A stretch of 34,679 nt of DNA. Source: Bacteroidaceae bacterium (GTDB taxonomy: Bacteria > Bacteroidota > Bacteroidia > Bacteroidales > Bacteroidaceae). A program made the translations under genes and the position numbers. A model generated the notes under the pieces. It did no database searches. It had not been told where the DNA came from and saw nothing but the letters and a program-made list of their open reading frames with translations. The stretch's first letter is position 1, and each line of letters starts with the position of its first letter. This document shows, in pieces, positions 7,264 to 15,411 of this stretch. Location of the stretch: the NCBI GenBank assembly GCA_017552435.1, contig JAFZPZ010000055.1:1-34679 (forward strand). Direction: 5' to 3'.

Positions 7264-8613
7264 TTATTTCAAAGTATAGTCAATACCACCACCCACAGCA
7301 TGCAGGTCGCACCCTGTCGGGAGGAAATAGTTGTTGGGAACAACGGTGTAGGAACCAGAAAGCGTAGCGGCAAACTGGCGCATCAATGCCTCGGTGTTAC
7401 TCTTAGCGCCAATTGTCGAGAGGTTTTTGTCTATCTCCTCGGCATCGCCGCCATACACAATCTGCATCTGTCCATAGGCCGGACGGTTAGTCGTCAGTGA
7501 GAGACCTACAGTATTGGTCTTGCTCTTGGCAGCATTGGTATAGAATGTGACCACCAAACCCTTGATTGCTCCACTGCCTGTAGAGCGGCCCAGTCCTACC
7601 TGTGCAAAAGAATAGTTCTTGTTGAAAGAATTAAGCTCCGTATTGATTTGTTCCAACAGGCCCTTCTGCTCATCTGTGAGCTTATCCTGGTCGAAGTTCC
7701 ATGTGGCGCTGCGCACACTGACGATGTAAGTGTCCCATGTGGGGATGACCTGCACGGTACCGTCCTCATTGACAAGCGCAGTACGGTCCTCATTCAGTTT
7801 GAACTCTTGGAAACGATGACCAGCCAGCGTGTCTGCTTTTTCATTGCGGAAACCGGTAGGAGTGAAGCAACAAGAGACGGAATCAATCTTCAGAGGATTA
7901 TTGACGCGATCTGCGATACGATAACGTCCGTTACGAGGTCCTACAATATACAACGTGTCATTCCCAGCCATCAGGTAATAGGAAGTGATAACATCGTTTG
8001 TAATCTGGTTCCTCATTGCCTCTGTGTCGTTGATGTAGGTCTGCCAGTCACGGTCGAGCTTCGCCATGCGGATCTCTGCATCGTAGCGCTCGCCCCGGAA
8101 AATGATTTCATTCTCTTTCATAGACTTCACAACGAGATTCTGGTCTCCCTGCATACCAGCACCGTCCTTTAAAATGGTCTTGGGGGCTGCCCAGGGTGCA
8201 ACGGGGTCAACAAAGGGGGTGAGAATGTCGCTCCAAGTGTTGAAAGCCAAAACAAGTCCATCCTCGCGAATCACCTCATAGAGACTGGAAGCCTCGGTGT
8301 ATTTGCCTGCATTGCCATCACGCAGGAAGCGATGGTTTCCGGCCATAGTCACCTTACCACCCTTTTCGAACTTGGCAAAGAGGTTGAAGCCCTCGAAGAC
8401 AGACACGCCTCTGCCCGTATAATACTGAACCACCCAGCCTTGCGGGGCATTCACAAGTATCTCCTGCAATTTTTCAGCATTATGCTCTATACGCAGGGCC
8501 GCACTCTCCGAAAAGAGGTCTTCCTCCTCGAAACGGGAGCAGCTCATAAGTGTAATGTCGGCCAATGCTACGCAGATTGCAATTAAACTTATATTTCTTT
8601 TCATCATATTCAT
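7264..8613 (-). CDS. DUF4302-family lipoprotein
   Basis: A lipoprotein signal (ITLMSCS) places the mature N-terminal cysteine near residue 25. The segment just after it, EEEDLFSESAALRIEHNAEKL, followed by APQGWVVQYYTG, is characteristic of DUF4302, a Bacteroidota family usually encoded beside SusC/SusD pairs and putative metallopeptidases. The function of the family is not established. The protein is probably displayed at the outer membrane as an accessory peptide-binding lipoprotein. Its start is 3 bp from the stop of the Peptidase_Mx1 gene and its end is 29 bp before the next gene, so it is co-transcribed. In-frame ATGs at 8613, 8607 and 8604 are all possible starts. Confidence 0.85.
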   Translation of the reverse strand: MNMMKRNISLIAICVALADITLMSCSRFEEEDLFSESAALRIEHNAEKLQEILVNAPQGWVVQYYTGRGVSVFEGFNLFAKFEKGGKVTMAGNHRFLRDGNAGKYTEASSLYEVIREDGLVLAFNTWSDILTPFVDPVAPWAAPKTILKDGAGMQGDQNLVVKSMKENEIIFRGERYDAEIRMAKLDRDWQTYINDTEAMRNQITNDVITSYYLMAGNDTLYIVGPRNGRYRIADRVNNPLKIDSVSCCFTPTGFRNEKADTLAGHRFQEFKLNEDRTALVNEDGTVQVIPTWDTYIVSVRSATWNFDQDKLTDEQKGLLEQINTELNSFNKNYSFAQVGLGRSTGSGAIKGLVVTFYTNAAKSKTNTVGLSLTTNRPAYGQMQIVYGGDAEEIDKNLSTIGAKSNTEALMRQFAATLSGSYTVVPNNYFLPTGCDLHAVGGGIDYTLK

Positions 8614-8616
8614 TCT

Positions 8617-9864
8617 TTATTTGAGCTCGTAAATGGTGATTTCATTGAGGAAGTTGTTAATGTTGTCCTGCCTTGCGTTCACTTCACTGCGAAGCTCAAA
8701 GGCATGGAGCCCCCAATTCTCTGTATACCATTTGGTGGCAATGTCTATCTTCTTCAACATAGCGTTGATGCCAGTCAATTTCTCGTCGGAAGAAATTGAT
8801 ACCCAAGGCAGGAAGTCGTCCTCGAATGAGGTGAACTTGCGGAACATCTTGTACTTATACTGAGCAACGTATGCTGTTGCCTCCTTGTTGACCACCTGAT
8901 AATCACCACCTATCAGGCGATGCTCGTCGAGCACATAGCGCTCTGTTGACTCGTATTCACCCGTCTCGTCGTTATACTCCGACTCCTCGTAGAGTGTGAA
9001 GTCGTTCCAATGGGAGTTGGGGGCATTCAAATCGATTTTGAGGGAGTCGATAAGTTCGAGGATATCCTCCTTGTCACCCTGACGTACTCCCATAGAAGCG
9101 GCATTGATGATGCGGTTCATCCAGCAATGCTTGGTATCGGTAATAATGCAGGAAAGGGTTTCCACGAAGTCCTCGTATGTGGCAGAGGAGGCATAGTGGG
9201 TTACATAGCCGTTCTGGTGTGTCCAGACAGAGTCACGGTCTTGCCAGTTGATGGGGTCATAGCTGCCGGATGTCACCTGTCCAAAGGTAACGGGATATGA
9301 CTTTGTCTGGTGCAGAATATGAGAGAACTCGTGATGCATCGTGTGGAAGTATCTATGATTGAGGGTATTTATATCCTCACCGCTATATGTGACGCCTTCG
9401 CTATAAGGTTTCATCTCGTTAACGTTGTAGAGCGTAATCTTCACGCCGCCCGATGCTGTACCCAGCACCTCGGTACCCGTAGTGGGACTATAACCCGAGG
9501 AACCGATGAAATGGAAGATGCGGGGACCGTATTTCTTCATAAAATCATCGCCGGCATACTTGGTATATACATCATAGAACAAGTAGCGGATGAAATGGGC
9601 CAAGAGCTGCGAACGATTATAATCGGCAGGGGTCAGCTGGAAGTTCATGTCGGATGATGCGAAGTCAAAATGGTACTTCACATCGACATTATAAGGCACC
9701 AAAAAGTTGTCATAGAGCCACTGGTCGAACTCATAAGTCGATTTCGTGGGATCAACAACAGGGATGTTGGTATCGAAAATCGAGTCGGTGAACTCATCCT
9801 TGCTGCAAGAGGAGATCGCAGCAACTATCGCTGCTATGCTTGCTATATATAGTATCTTTTTCAT
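8617..9864 (-). CDS. Putative zinc-binding metallopeptidase lipoprotein (Peptidase_Mx1 type)
   Basis: The signal peptide ends in AISSC with the lipidated cysteine at residue 20. The zinc motif HEFSHILH spans residues 178-185 (HExxHxxH form), preceded by RYFHTMH. This matches the Bacteroidota family of putative zinc-binding metallopeptidases found next to SusC/SusD genes; the 415-residue length is usual. The enzyme would sit on the outer membrane next to the SusD lipoprotein and shorten captured peptides before import. It is followed 3 bp later by the DUF4302 gene and preceded 36 bp upstream by susD. Whether it is catalytically active is not shown by sequence, although both histidines and the glutamate are present. 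Confidence 0.87.
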   Translation of the reverse strand: MKKILYIASIAAIVAAISSCSKDEFTDSIFDTNIPVVDPTKSTYEFDQWLYDNFLVPYNVDVKYHFDFASSDMNFQLTPADYNRSQLLAHFIRYLFYDVYTKYAGDDFMKKYGPRIFHFIGSSGYSPTTGTEVLGTASGGVKITLYNVNEMKPYSEGVTYSGEDINTLNHRYFHTMHHEFSHILHQTKSYPVTFGQVTSGSYDPINWQDRDSVWTHQNGYVTHYASSATYEDFVETLSCIITDTKHCWMNRIINAASMGVRQGDKEDILELIDSLKIDLNAPNSHWNDFTLYEESEYNDETGEYESTERYVLDEHRLIGGDYQVVNKEATAYVAQYKYKMFRKFTSFEDDFLPWVSISSDEKLTGINAMLKKIDIATKWYTENWGLHAFELRSEVNARQDNINNFLNEITIYELK

Positions 9865-9900
9865 CTTAATGACTCAAGTTTATTAGTTAGCGTCATGCTC

Positions 9901-11613
9901 TTAATCATTATTGCCGAGATTCCCTTCGTCGAGAACAGGCTTTGACTTCATGCCATCTTCATTGCTGCTGAGTTTCTGCGAACGATTATTGGATGGATAG
10001 CCTGCATCAATGACGTTCTTTGGAATCTGCAAGACACGACGGGGATCATTCCAATAGAGATAGTCATGGTGTATTTCATCCTCTTTCGGGTCGCGATAGG
10101 CATGATGCACGGTGATGCCGTAACGCTTGATGTCGAACCAGCGCAAACCCTCGAACATCGTCTCTATACGACGGAAGTGGAGGACGCAGTCTATCATGCG
10201 CTTGGCTTCGTCGGACAGAGCATCGTATTTCCATTCGGGACTCATATCCTTGGGATGCAGGTCACTGACGTAAATGTTAGACTCTGCCGTACCCTTGTAC
10301 TTCTTGTTGATACCAGCCTGCGTCAACGGTTCATCCACCATGTGGGAGGCAGTCCAGAACTCCAGGTCTGTCATCGCCTTGTCCGTCTGCCCCAGATAAA
10401 TCTCTGCCTCGGCACGACAAAGCAATGTCTCCTCGGCCGTGAAGGGCTGATAAAGGATATGTACCCAACCAATGCCTGCTATTTTGTCATCATATTCGAA
10501 ATACTCATAAACACGGAAAAGCCAAGAGCCATACTCTGAACCTGCGGCCCAACGGTAAATTTTACCGTCGAAGGCCTTGAGTCGGCTGCTCCAGTTGGGG
10601 CCGCCACCTTCGTAGAGGATATCTTTGGTGGCATCGACATTCTCTGACTTGCTACCACTGTTGATGGCAAAACGGCAAGCCGACAACATACGATCGAACA
10701 GGGAATAGGTAGCCTGTATCAGATAGTTGCATGCAGCTGTTTCGTCGTTGAAATCATTGAGCAGGGTGTTGATGGTGTTGGAACTCATCGTCGCCCACTT
10801 GCGCAAAGATGCAGCAGGATTGTTTCCCAGAGCCTCAGTAGCGTACTTCACAACCTTCTCGTAGTCACGCTTGTAAAGATAGTAGCGGGCAGCCAGGGCA
10901 TTGGCTGCATTGCGGTTAAAGTGGTAGGCCGGCACTTGATACTTGGAATCATCAATAAGGTCGACACCTTCCAAAATGTCCTGTTCAATAAGACGATAGA
11001 CTTCGGCCACACTCTTGCGGAACTTGGGATCACCGTAATCTACATTGACTGTGTTCTCAACTTCGCTGACGTATGGGATGCCCACATCATTGGCACTCAA
11101 CGTCTCGTCTTTGTATGCTTCGGCGAACACATTTACCAATACAAAATGGAGATAGGCACGCAACAGGTGCGCCTCACCCCAAGAATGCGACAGGTTTCGG
11201 TCGTGCGCTGGGTCGGCACTCATCTGGCGCATAGCCTGGATGGCATGATTCGCGACAGCTATGCCCTGATAATAAGCTTCCCATACAACATAAGGGCTGT
11301 CGTCTTCTCCAGTACTATAGTTGTCAATATCTTCCCACTTGTAAGCCTGTTCGTGGAATTTTGCATAGGCGTCATTGTGGGTAGCCGGCACTACTACATT
11401 GTTATCCACCAGGTTGTCGCCACTGAGCTCACAGATGACAGCAGGCACGGCAACGGGATAGCCGGATGTTAGTAATTTGCTAACCTTTTCCGGGTTGTCT
11501 ATTTCGGTTCGATTGTCGGGAGCCTCGTCCAATGCTGTGCAGGAGCAGATACTTATGACGCCGAGCAAGCAGAGAATGATGAGACTATATATATTTCTGT
11601 TCATACTTTTCAT
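9901..11613 (-). CDS. SusD/RagB-family nutrient-binding outer-membrane lipoprotein
   Basis: The lipoprotein signal (VISICSC) is followed by TALDEAPDNRTEI, the usual SusD start. Helical repeats, the SWGEAHLLRAYLHFVLVNVF segment and the C-terminal motif with RIETMFEGLRWFDIKRYG and FLQIPKN-like RVLQIPKNVID are all typical of the family. At 570 residues it is of normal size. It acts as the lid and substrate receptor on the SusC channel. It lies 24 bp downstream of susC and 36 bp upstream of the metallopeptidase gene. The peptidase-rich operon suggests that it binds peptides, as RagB does, rather than glycans; that is inference from context. Confidence 0.95.
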   Translation of the reverse strand: MKSMNRNIYSLIILCLLGVISICSCTALDEAPDNRTEIDNPEKVSKLLTSGYPVAVPAVICELSGDNLVDNNVVVPATHNDAYAKFHEQAYKWEDIDNYSTGEDDSPYVVWEAYYQGIAVANHAIQAMRQMSADPAHDRNLSHSWGEAHLLRAYLHFVLVNVFAEAYKDETLSANDVGIPYVSEVENTVNVDYGDPKFRKSVAEVYRLIEQDILEGVDLIDDSKYQVPAYHFNRNAANALAARYYLYKRDYEKVVKYATEALGNNPAASLRKWATMSSNTINTLLNDFNDETAACNYLIQATYSLFDRMLSACRFAINSGSKSENVDATKDILYEGGGPNWSSRLKAFDGKIYRWAAGSEYGSWLFRVYEYFEYDDKIAGIGWVHILYQPFTAEETLLCRAEAEIYLGQTDKAMTDLEFWTASHMVDEPLTQAGINKKYKGTAESNIYVSDLHPKDMSPEWKYDALSDEAKRMIDCVLHFRRIETMFEGLRWFDIKRYGITVHHAYRDPKEDEIHHDYLYWNDPRRVLQIPKNVIDAGYPSNNRSQKLSSNEDGMKSKPVLDEGNLGNND

Positions 11614-11637
11614 CTTTCAATTTACAACTTTCAACTT

Positions 11638-14600
11638 TTAAAAGCCCAAACGCACAGTTGCCGTAAACTGCTTGGATATAGGAGCAGCCACACCACCGGA
11701 GTTGATGAACTCCGGATCCTGTCCATTCAGTTTCTTGTCCGCATAGAGCAGGCAGAGGTTCGTAGCAGCCACCTTCACCGAAGCACGGTTCAGGAATCCT
11801 GTCTTCTTCATCCAATTGTCGGGCAAAGTATATGTGAGGGCAACCTCCTTCAGGCGGATGAAATCACCGTTTGCAATGCGCTCTGTAGAATAATTGTAGG
11901 ATTGGTAGGCCGTGCGCATTGTATAGGAACCGTAGCGGTCAACCTGATTGCGAGAAGCAATGGTGGGGATGTTGGTCACAGCCTCATCGCCAGACATCAT
12001 CCAACGGTTCTTAAACTCGCGAGGCAGTGCCGAAAGGTCACTATATGCATAGGAGAAGACGGGATCGAGACGCACCACATTACCACCGGCATAGGTGATG
12101 AAGAGGTCGAGCGAAAGGGAGCCCCAGTTCTTGCTCTTATAACTGAAGGTATTGTTGAACGAACCATAAAAAGTAGGATCGGAGGGACCTTCATAGACGA
12201 GGAAGTCAGCCAAATTCTCAGTCTCCTGGAAGTCCACATCACCAACGGTCTTCTTTCCTTTTTCGTTGTACACCTGTGGCAAGCCTTCATCATTGAGACC
12301 AGCAAACTGGTAGCTGAAGATTGAGCGGACAGGATAGCCCTCGATGGCATAGCCTTGACCCGTCACGAGGTCAACAGCGCGGCTTGCTACCTCGAGGGAG
12401 GTAATCTTGTTGGTTGCCTTGGAGAAAATAAAGTCGGAAGTCCATTTGAAGCCAGCTTTATCTATATTGACTGTAGAGAGACCCAGTTCCACACCATGTG
12501 ACTCCATATCAGCCACATTGGCATATTTGGCAATCTCACCGCCAGCACCCTGTGTATAGGTGCGGCCAATCAGGTCGTAGTTGTTTCGACCATAGACATC
12601 GAACGTCAAAGCGATGCGTTCTTTCAGGAAGCTCAGGTCAATACCGACGTTCCATTCATGCTTCTTCTCGTAAGTCAACTCGGAGTTACCAAGAGAGGAG
12701 ATATAAATCTGCGACTCGGCAGCAGAAGTGAAAGGACGCCAGGTGTTCTTGGTCATGAAGATAGCCTCTGCGTTGGTTACCCAAGAAGGGCCAGTATCGG
12801 CGGTCAGCGAATAACTGCCGCGGAACTTAACCTGTGAAAGCCAGGACTTGAACCTCTCCATAAACTTCTCGTTGGTAAGGTCATAGGAACCCGAGACGTT
12901 CCATGTGGGGAGCCAACGACTCTGATGGCTCTTGCCGAGACGGTTGGTGCCCTCGTAGCGGAAGGTGCCGTTCAGGGTATAGCGCTGGTCGAAATTATAG
13001 TTTACCTGAGTGTAGTATGCCAGCGTATTGGTCAAGGTATATGACTCTCCAAAATATTCGGTATTCTCCTCATTCATCTGCTTGAGCCATAGATACGGTG
13101 TGTATGTAATACCGCCATTATCGAACTGGTAGCCCCAGCCTGTCCAAGAGGTATTAGTACGGCGAACGGAGGAGTATTCGGTTCCAACCAAAGCATTGAT
13201 CGTGTGCTCTCTATCAAACTTATCCCTAAAGACATCATTGTAATTGGTTGTGAAGCGGAAGGTGTTGGAACGCATATTATCGTCGTACTGATACTTGATA
13301 CCACCCGAGGGCAGTATAGACTCTGGCTGAGCCAACTCATTATCAGGATCGGTATACAAAAGGCTGTTGCTATCGCGGATAGTGGAATTGTCATCTTGCT
13401 GATCTACACCGGCACGATAGGCATTAGCCTGGTTAGACTTATCCATCACATTATGCTGGCGACGTGTACTCGAAAGACGTGAAGAAATCAGTCCGCCCAA
13501 ACGTATAGACTTTGTGGGTTTGTACTCTAACTCGCCTCTGAACATTAGTTCCTTCACATCAATGTCGTTGTAATTGTACTCCAGTTCATCGAAAATGTTG
13601 AAGCCAGTGTAGAAACGAGTGTAATTGATGTTAGGGTCGAGACAGCGGCTTGTGTTCAATGCATAGCTGAAGGGGTTGATATCGAAATCACGCTTCACTT
13701 CACCCGTCACCACATCGGTGGTCCTGTTCAGCGAGCCCGGAGCCTCCTGCTTACGATAGCTTCCCTGAGCAGCCAGTTTTACGGTCAACAAATTACATCC
13801 TTTCTTGTCCTTCAGAATATCGTAGGAAGTATTACCGTTGAAGGTGTAACGATTCACACTGCTGCGGTTAACATACTGACCCGGGTCGGTGAGGACAGAC
13901 ATTGAAAAATAGTTCTGTGAACGGTCCGTACCGCCACTGATGCTAACTGAGTGGTTCTGCTGAATCTTATTGGTAAAAAGCAGGTCGAACCAATCCGTAT
14001 TACGGAATTCAGCTGCCTGCAGGTAGGCATTGCGGGCGGCCTCTGTGTTCTGCAAGCCGTAAGTGCCAGTCACGGGGTCGTATGCACGCAGTTGCTGGAA
14101 CATATAGCCATAGATACCGGTATTCTGGGCATTAACCATGTGGTCAAGCTGCAGCCAGCCCTTGTCGTACATTTCCTTGTAGATACCCATCACCTCCTGC
14201 GAGTTCATAATGTTGTAGTCGTTGTAGCTGGGCTTTAGGCGCGTCGTGAACTCTCCAGTGTAACCCACGTTGGCACGACCTTTCGTACCTCTCTTGGTGG
14301 TGACAACAATCACACCGCCCATAGCTCTAGCACCATAGATAGAGGTAGCAGAACCATCCTTCAAAATCGTAAACGATTCTATGTCATCAGAGTTCAAGCC
14401 TGCTACAGCAGAAGAAATCAGAGTCTTCGCATCACCGGATGCCAAATCGTCGGCACTTACATCGACATTATCTTCATAGATAACACCATCTACCACCCAA
14501 AGGGGCTTAGAGTTACCATAAATAGAGGTCGCGCCACGCACTCGAATCTTAGGCGAAGCACCAAAGGTACCAGTCACATTTGTTACCTGCACACCAGCCA

Positions 14601-15036
14601 CACGGCCTTCCAGAGAACGGCTCACATCTGCCATACCAGAGAGCTTAATCTTCTCAGCATCCACCGTAGTAGCGGCACCGGTAAACAAACGCTTGTCAAT
14701 CTGCTGCTGACCATTCACAATGACCTCCGTCATCTGCACATCTTCACTCTGCAACAGGATGCGCATACCATTCCTGGCTTTTACCTTCTCGGTGCGCATA
14801 CCTATCATTGACACAACCAAAACGGCATTTGACTTAACGTCCGACAACGTAAACTTGCCGTCTATGTCCGTAATGGCTCTCTTTTGTGTACCCTCCACCA
14901 AGATGTTTGCACCGATCAATGGTTCATTGTCATCGGCAGAGAATACTGTTCCTGATATACTTGTCTGAGCCATTGCTATTCCGACATATAAGAATAGTGC
15001 CACTAAGACAAGTATCATTCTTTTACATAAAAACAT
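11638..15036 (-). CDS. SusC/RagA-family TonB-dependent outer-membrane transporter
   Basis: The order of domains is a signal peptide, a carboxypeptidase-regulatory-like domain (ISGTVFSADDNEPLIGANI), a plug with IRVRGATSIYGNSKPLWVVDG, a DGSATSIYGARAMGGVIVVTTK motif, and a long beta-barrel ending in FTATVRLGF with the terminal phenylalanine needed for BAM insertion. The ATG at 15036 (MFLCKRMILVLVALFLY) is preferred because it gives a proper signal peptide; an upstream in-frame ATG at 15132 would add 32 charged residues in front. The protein is then 1132 residues, slightly long for the family. It is the first gene of a six-gene operon. Import needs TonB-ExbBD energy; the substrate is inferred to be peptide from the peptidase genes downstream. 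Confidence 0.93.
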   Translation of the reverse strand: MFLCKRMILVLVALFLYVGIAMAQTSISGTVFSADDNEPLIGANILVEGTQKRAITDIDGKFTLSDVKSNAVLVVSMIGMRTEKVKARNGMRILLQSEDVQMTEVIVNGQQQIDKRLFTGAATTVDAEKIKLSGMADVSRSLEGRVAGVQVTNVTGTFGASPKIRVRGATSIYGNSKPLWVVDGVIYEDNVDVSADDLASGDAKTLISSAVAGLNSDDIESFTILKDGSATSIYGARAMGGVIVVTTKRGTKGRANVGYTGEFTTRLKPSYNDYNIMNSQEVMGIYKEMYDKGWLQLDHMVNAQNTGIYGYMFQQLRAYDPVTGTYGLQNTEAARNAYLQAAEFRNTDWFDLLFTNKIQQNHSVSISGGTDRSQNYFSMSVLTDPGQYVNRSSVNRYTFNGNTSYDILKDKKGCNLLTVKLAAQGSYRKQEAPGSLNRTTDVVTGEVKRDFDINPFSYALNTSRCLDPNINYTRFYTGFNIFDELEYNYNDIDVKELMFRGELEYKPTKSIRLGGLISSRLSSTRRQHNVMDKSNQANAYRAGVDQQDDNSTIRDSNSLLYTDPDNELAQPESILPSGGIKYQYDDNMRSNTFRFTTNYNDVFRDKFDREHTINALVGTEYSSVRRTNTSWTGWGYQFDNGGITYTPYLWLKQMNEENTEYFGESYTLTNTLAYYTQVNYNFDQRYTLNGTFRYEGTNRLGKSHQSRWLPTWNVSGSYDLTNEKFMERFKSWLSQVKFRGSYSLTADTGPSWVTNAEAIFMTKNTWRPFTSAAESQIYISSLGNSELTYEKKHEWNVGIDLSFLKERIALTFDVYGRNNYDLIGRTYTQGAGGEIAKYANVADMESHGVELGLSTVNIDKAGFKWTSDFIFSKATNKITSLEVASRAVDLVTGQGYAIEGYPVRSIFSYQFAGLNDEGLPQVYNEKGKKTVGDVDFQETENLADFLVYEGPSDPTFYGSFNNTFSYKSKNWGSLSLDLFITYAGGNVVRLDPVFSYAYSDLSALPREFKNRWMMSGDEAVTNIPTIASRNQVDRYGSYTMRTAYQSYNYSTERIANGDFIRLKEVALTYTLPDNWMKKTGFLNRASVKVAATNLCLLYADKKLNGQDPEFINSGGVAAPISKQFTATVRLGF

Positions 15037-15162
15037 CTCAAATATATATTCTTTTACGTTATTCTTCTTTTTTACCAAATCTGTAATTTTTCTCCAACCA
15101 TTTCTCTCCTGCTCCTTCCTACACATACACATTATTATAAATAATATAAACGTATAAGGCGT

Positions 15163-15196
15163 GCAGGTTTAGGGCAAAACCTGCTCTTTTTTATTT
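15163..15196 (+). terminator. Orphan intrinsic terminator antisense to the susC leader
   Basis: GCAGGTTT (15163-15170) pairs perfectly with AAACCTGC (15177-15184) around a six-base loop and is followed on the + strand by TCTTTTTTATTT. This is a textbook terminator for + strand transcription, yet no + strand gene precedes it. On the minus strand the hairpin lies in the susC leader without a U-run. It may end an antisense small RNA; no clear + strand promoter was found upstream. Confidence 0.6.
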
Positions 15197-15227
15197 CCAA
15201 AAACGCTTTTTTGAGCGCATTTGGGCG

Positions 15228-15235
15228 CAAAGGTA
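15228..15235 (-). promoter_or_regulatory. Probable susC operon promoter (-7 box)
   Basis: The minus strand reads TACCTTTG, a good TAnnTTTG box. No TTTG occurs at 19-21 bases upstream, so the -33 element is weak, as often for regulated Sus-type operons. The start of transcription would be near 15221, leaving a leader of about 185 nt before the ATG at 15036. Confidence 0.5.
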
Positions 15236-15355
15236 GTTAAAATCCTTCAAAAATTACCTCTTTTTGCAAGAAAAATGTTAAAATTCGCATGATTTTAACA
15301 TTTCTTGCAACGAAATGGCAGCATAGGGAAATACTTTTTTCTCTGGATAAATATC

Positions 15356-15382
15356 AAAAACGGAGCCTTTAAAGCCCCGTTT
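15356..15382 (-). terminator. Probable terminator of the carboxyltransferase gene
   Basis: AAACGG (15358-15363) pairs with CCGTTT (15377-15382), with inner GC pairs, and on the minus strand it is followed by TTTTTGATATTT. It lies about 30 bp past the stop codon at 15412. Confidence 0.55.
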
Positions 15383-15411
15383 CATATCATATTATTGGAC
15401 AAAATTTTCAA

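Larger units (their letters stand above)
15037..15411. other. susC leader and intergenic region
   Basis: This 375-bp gap has no supported gene. From right to left it holds the pycB terminator (15356-15382), the susC promoter box (15228-15235), a terminator-like hairpin on the opposite strand (15163-15196), and about 190 bases of presumed susC 5' leader. The leader region 15121-15160 is very AT-rich. Confidence 0.7.
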
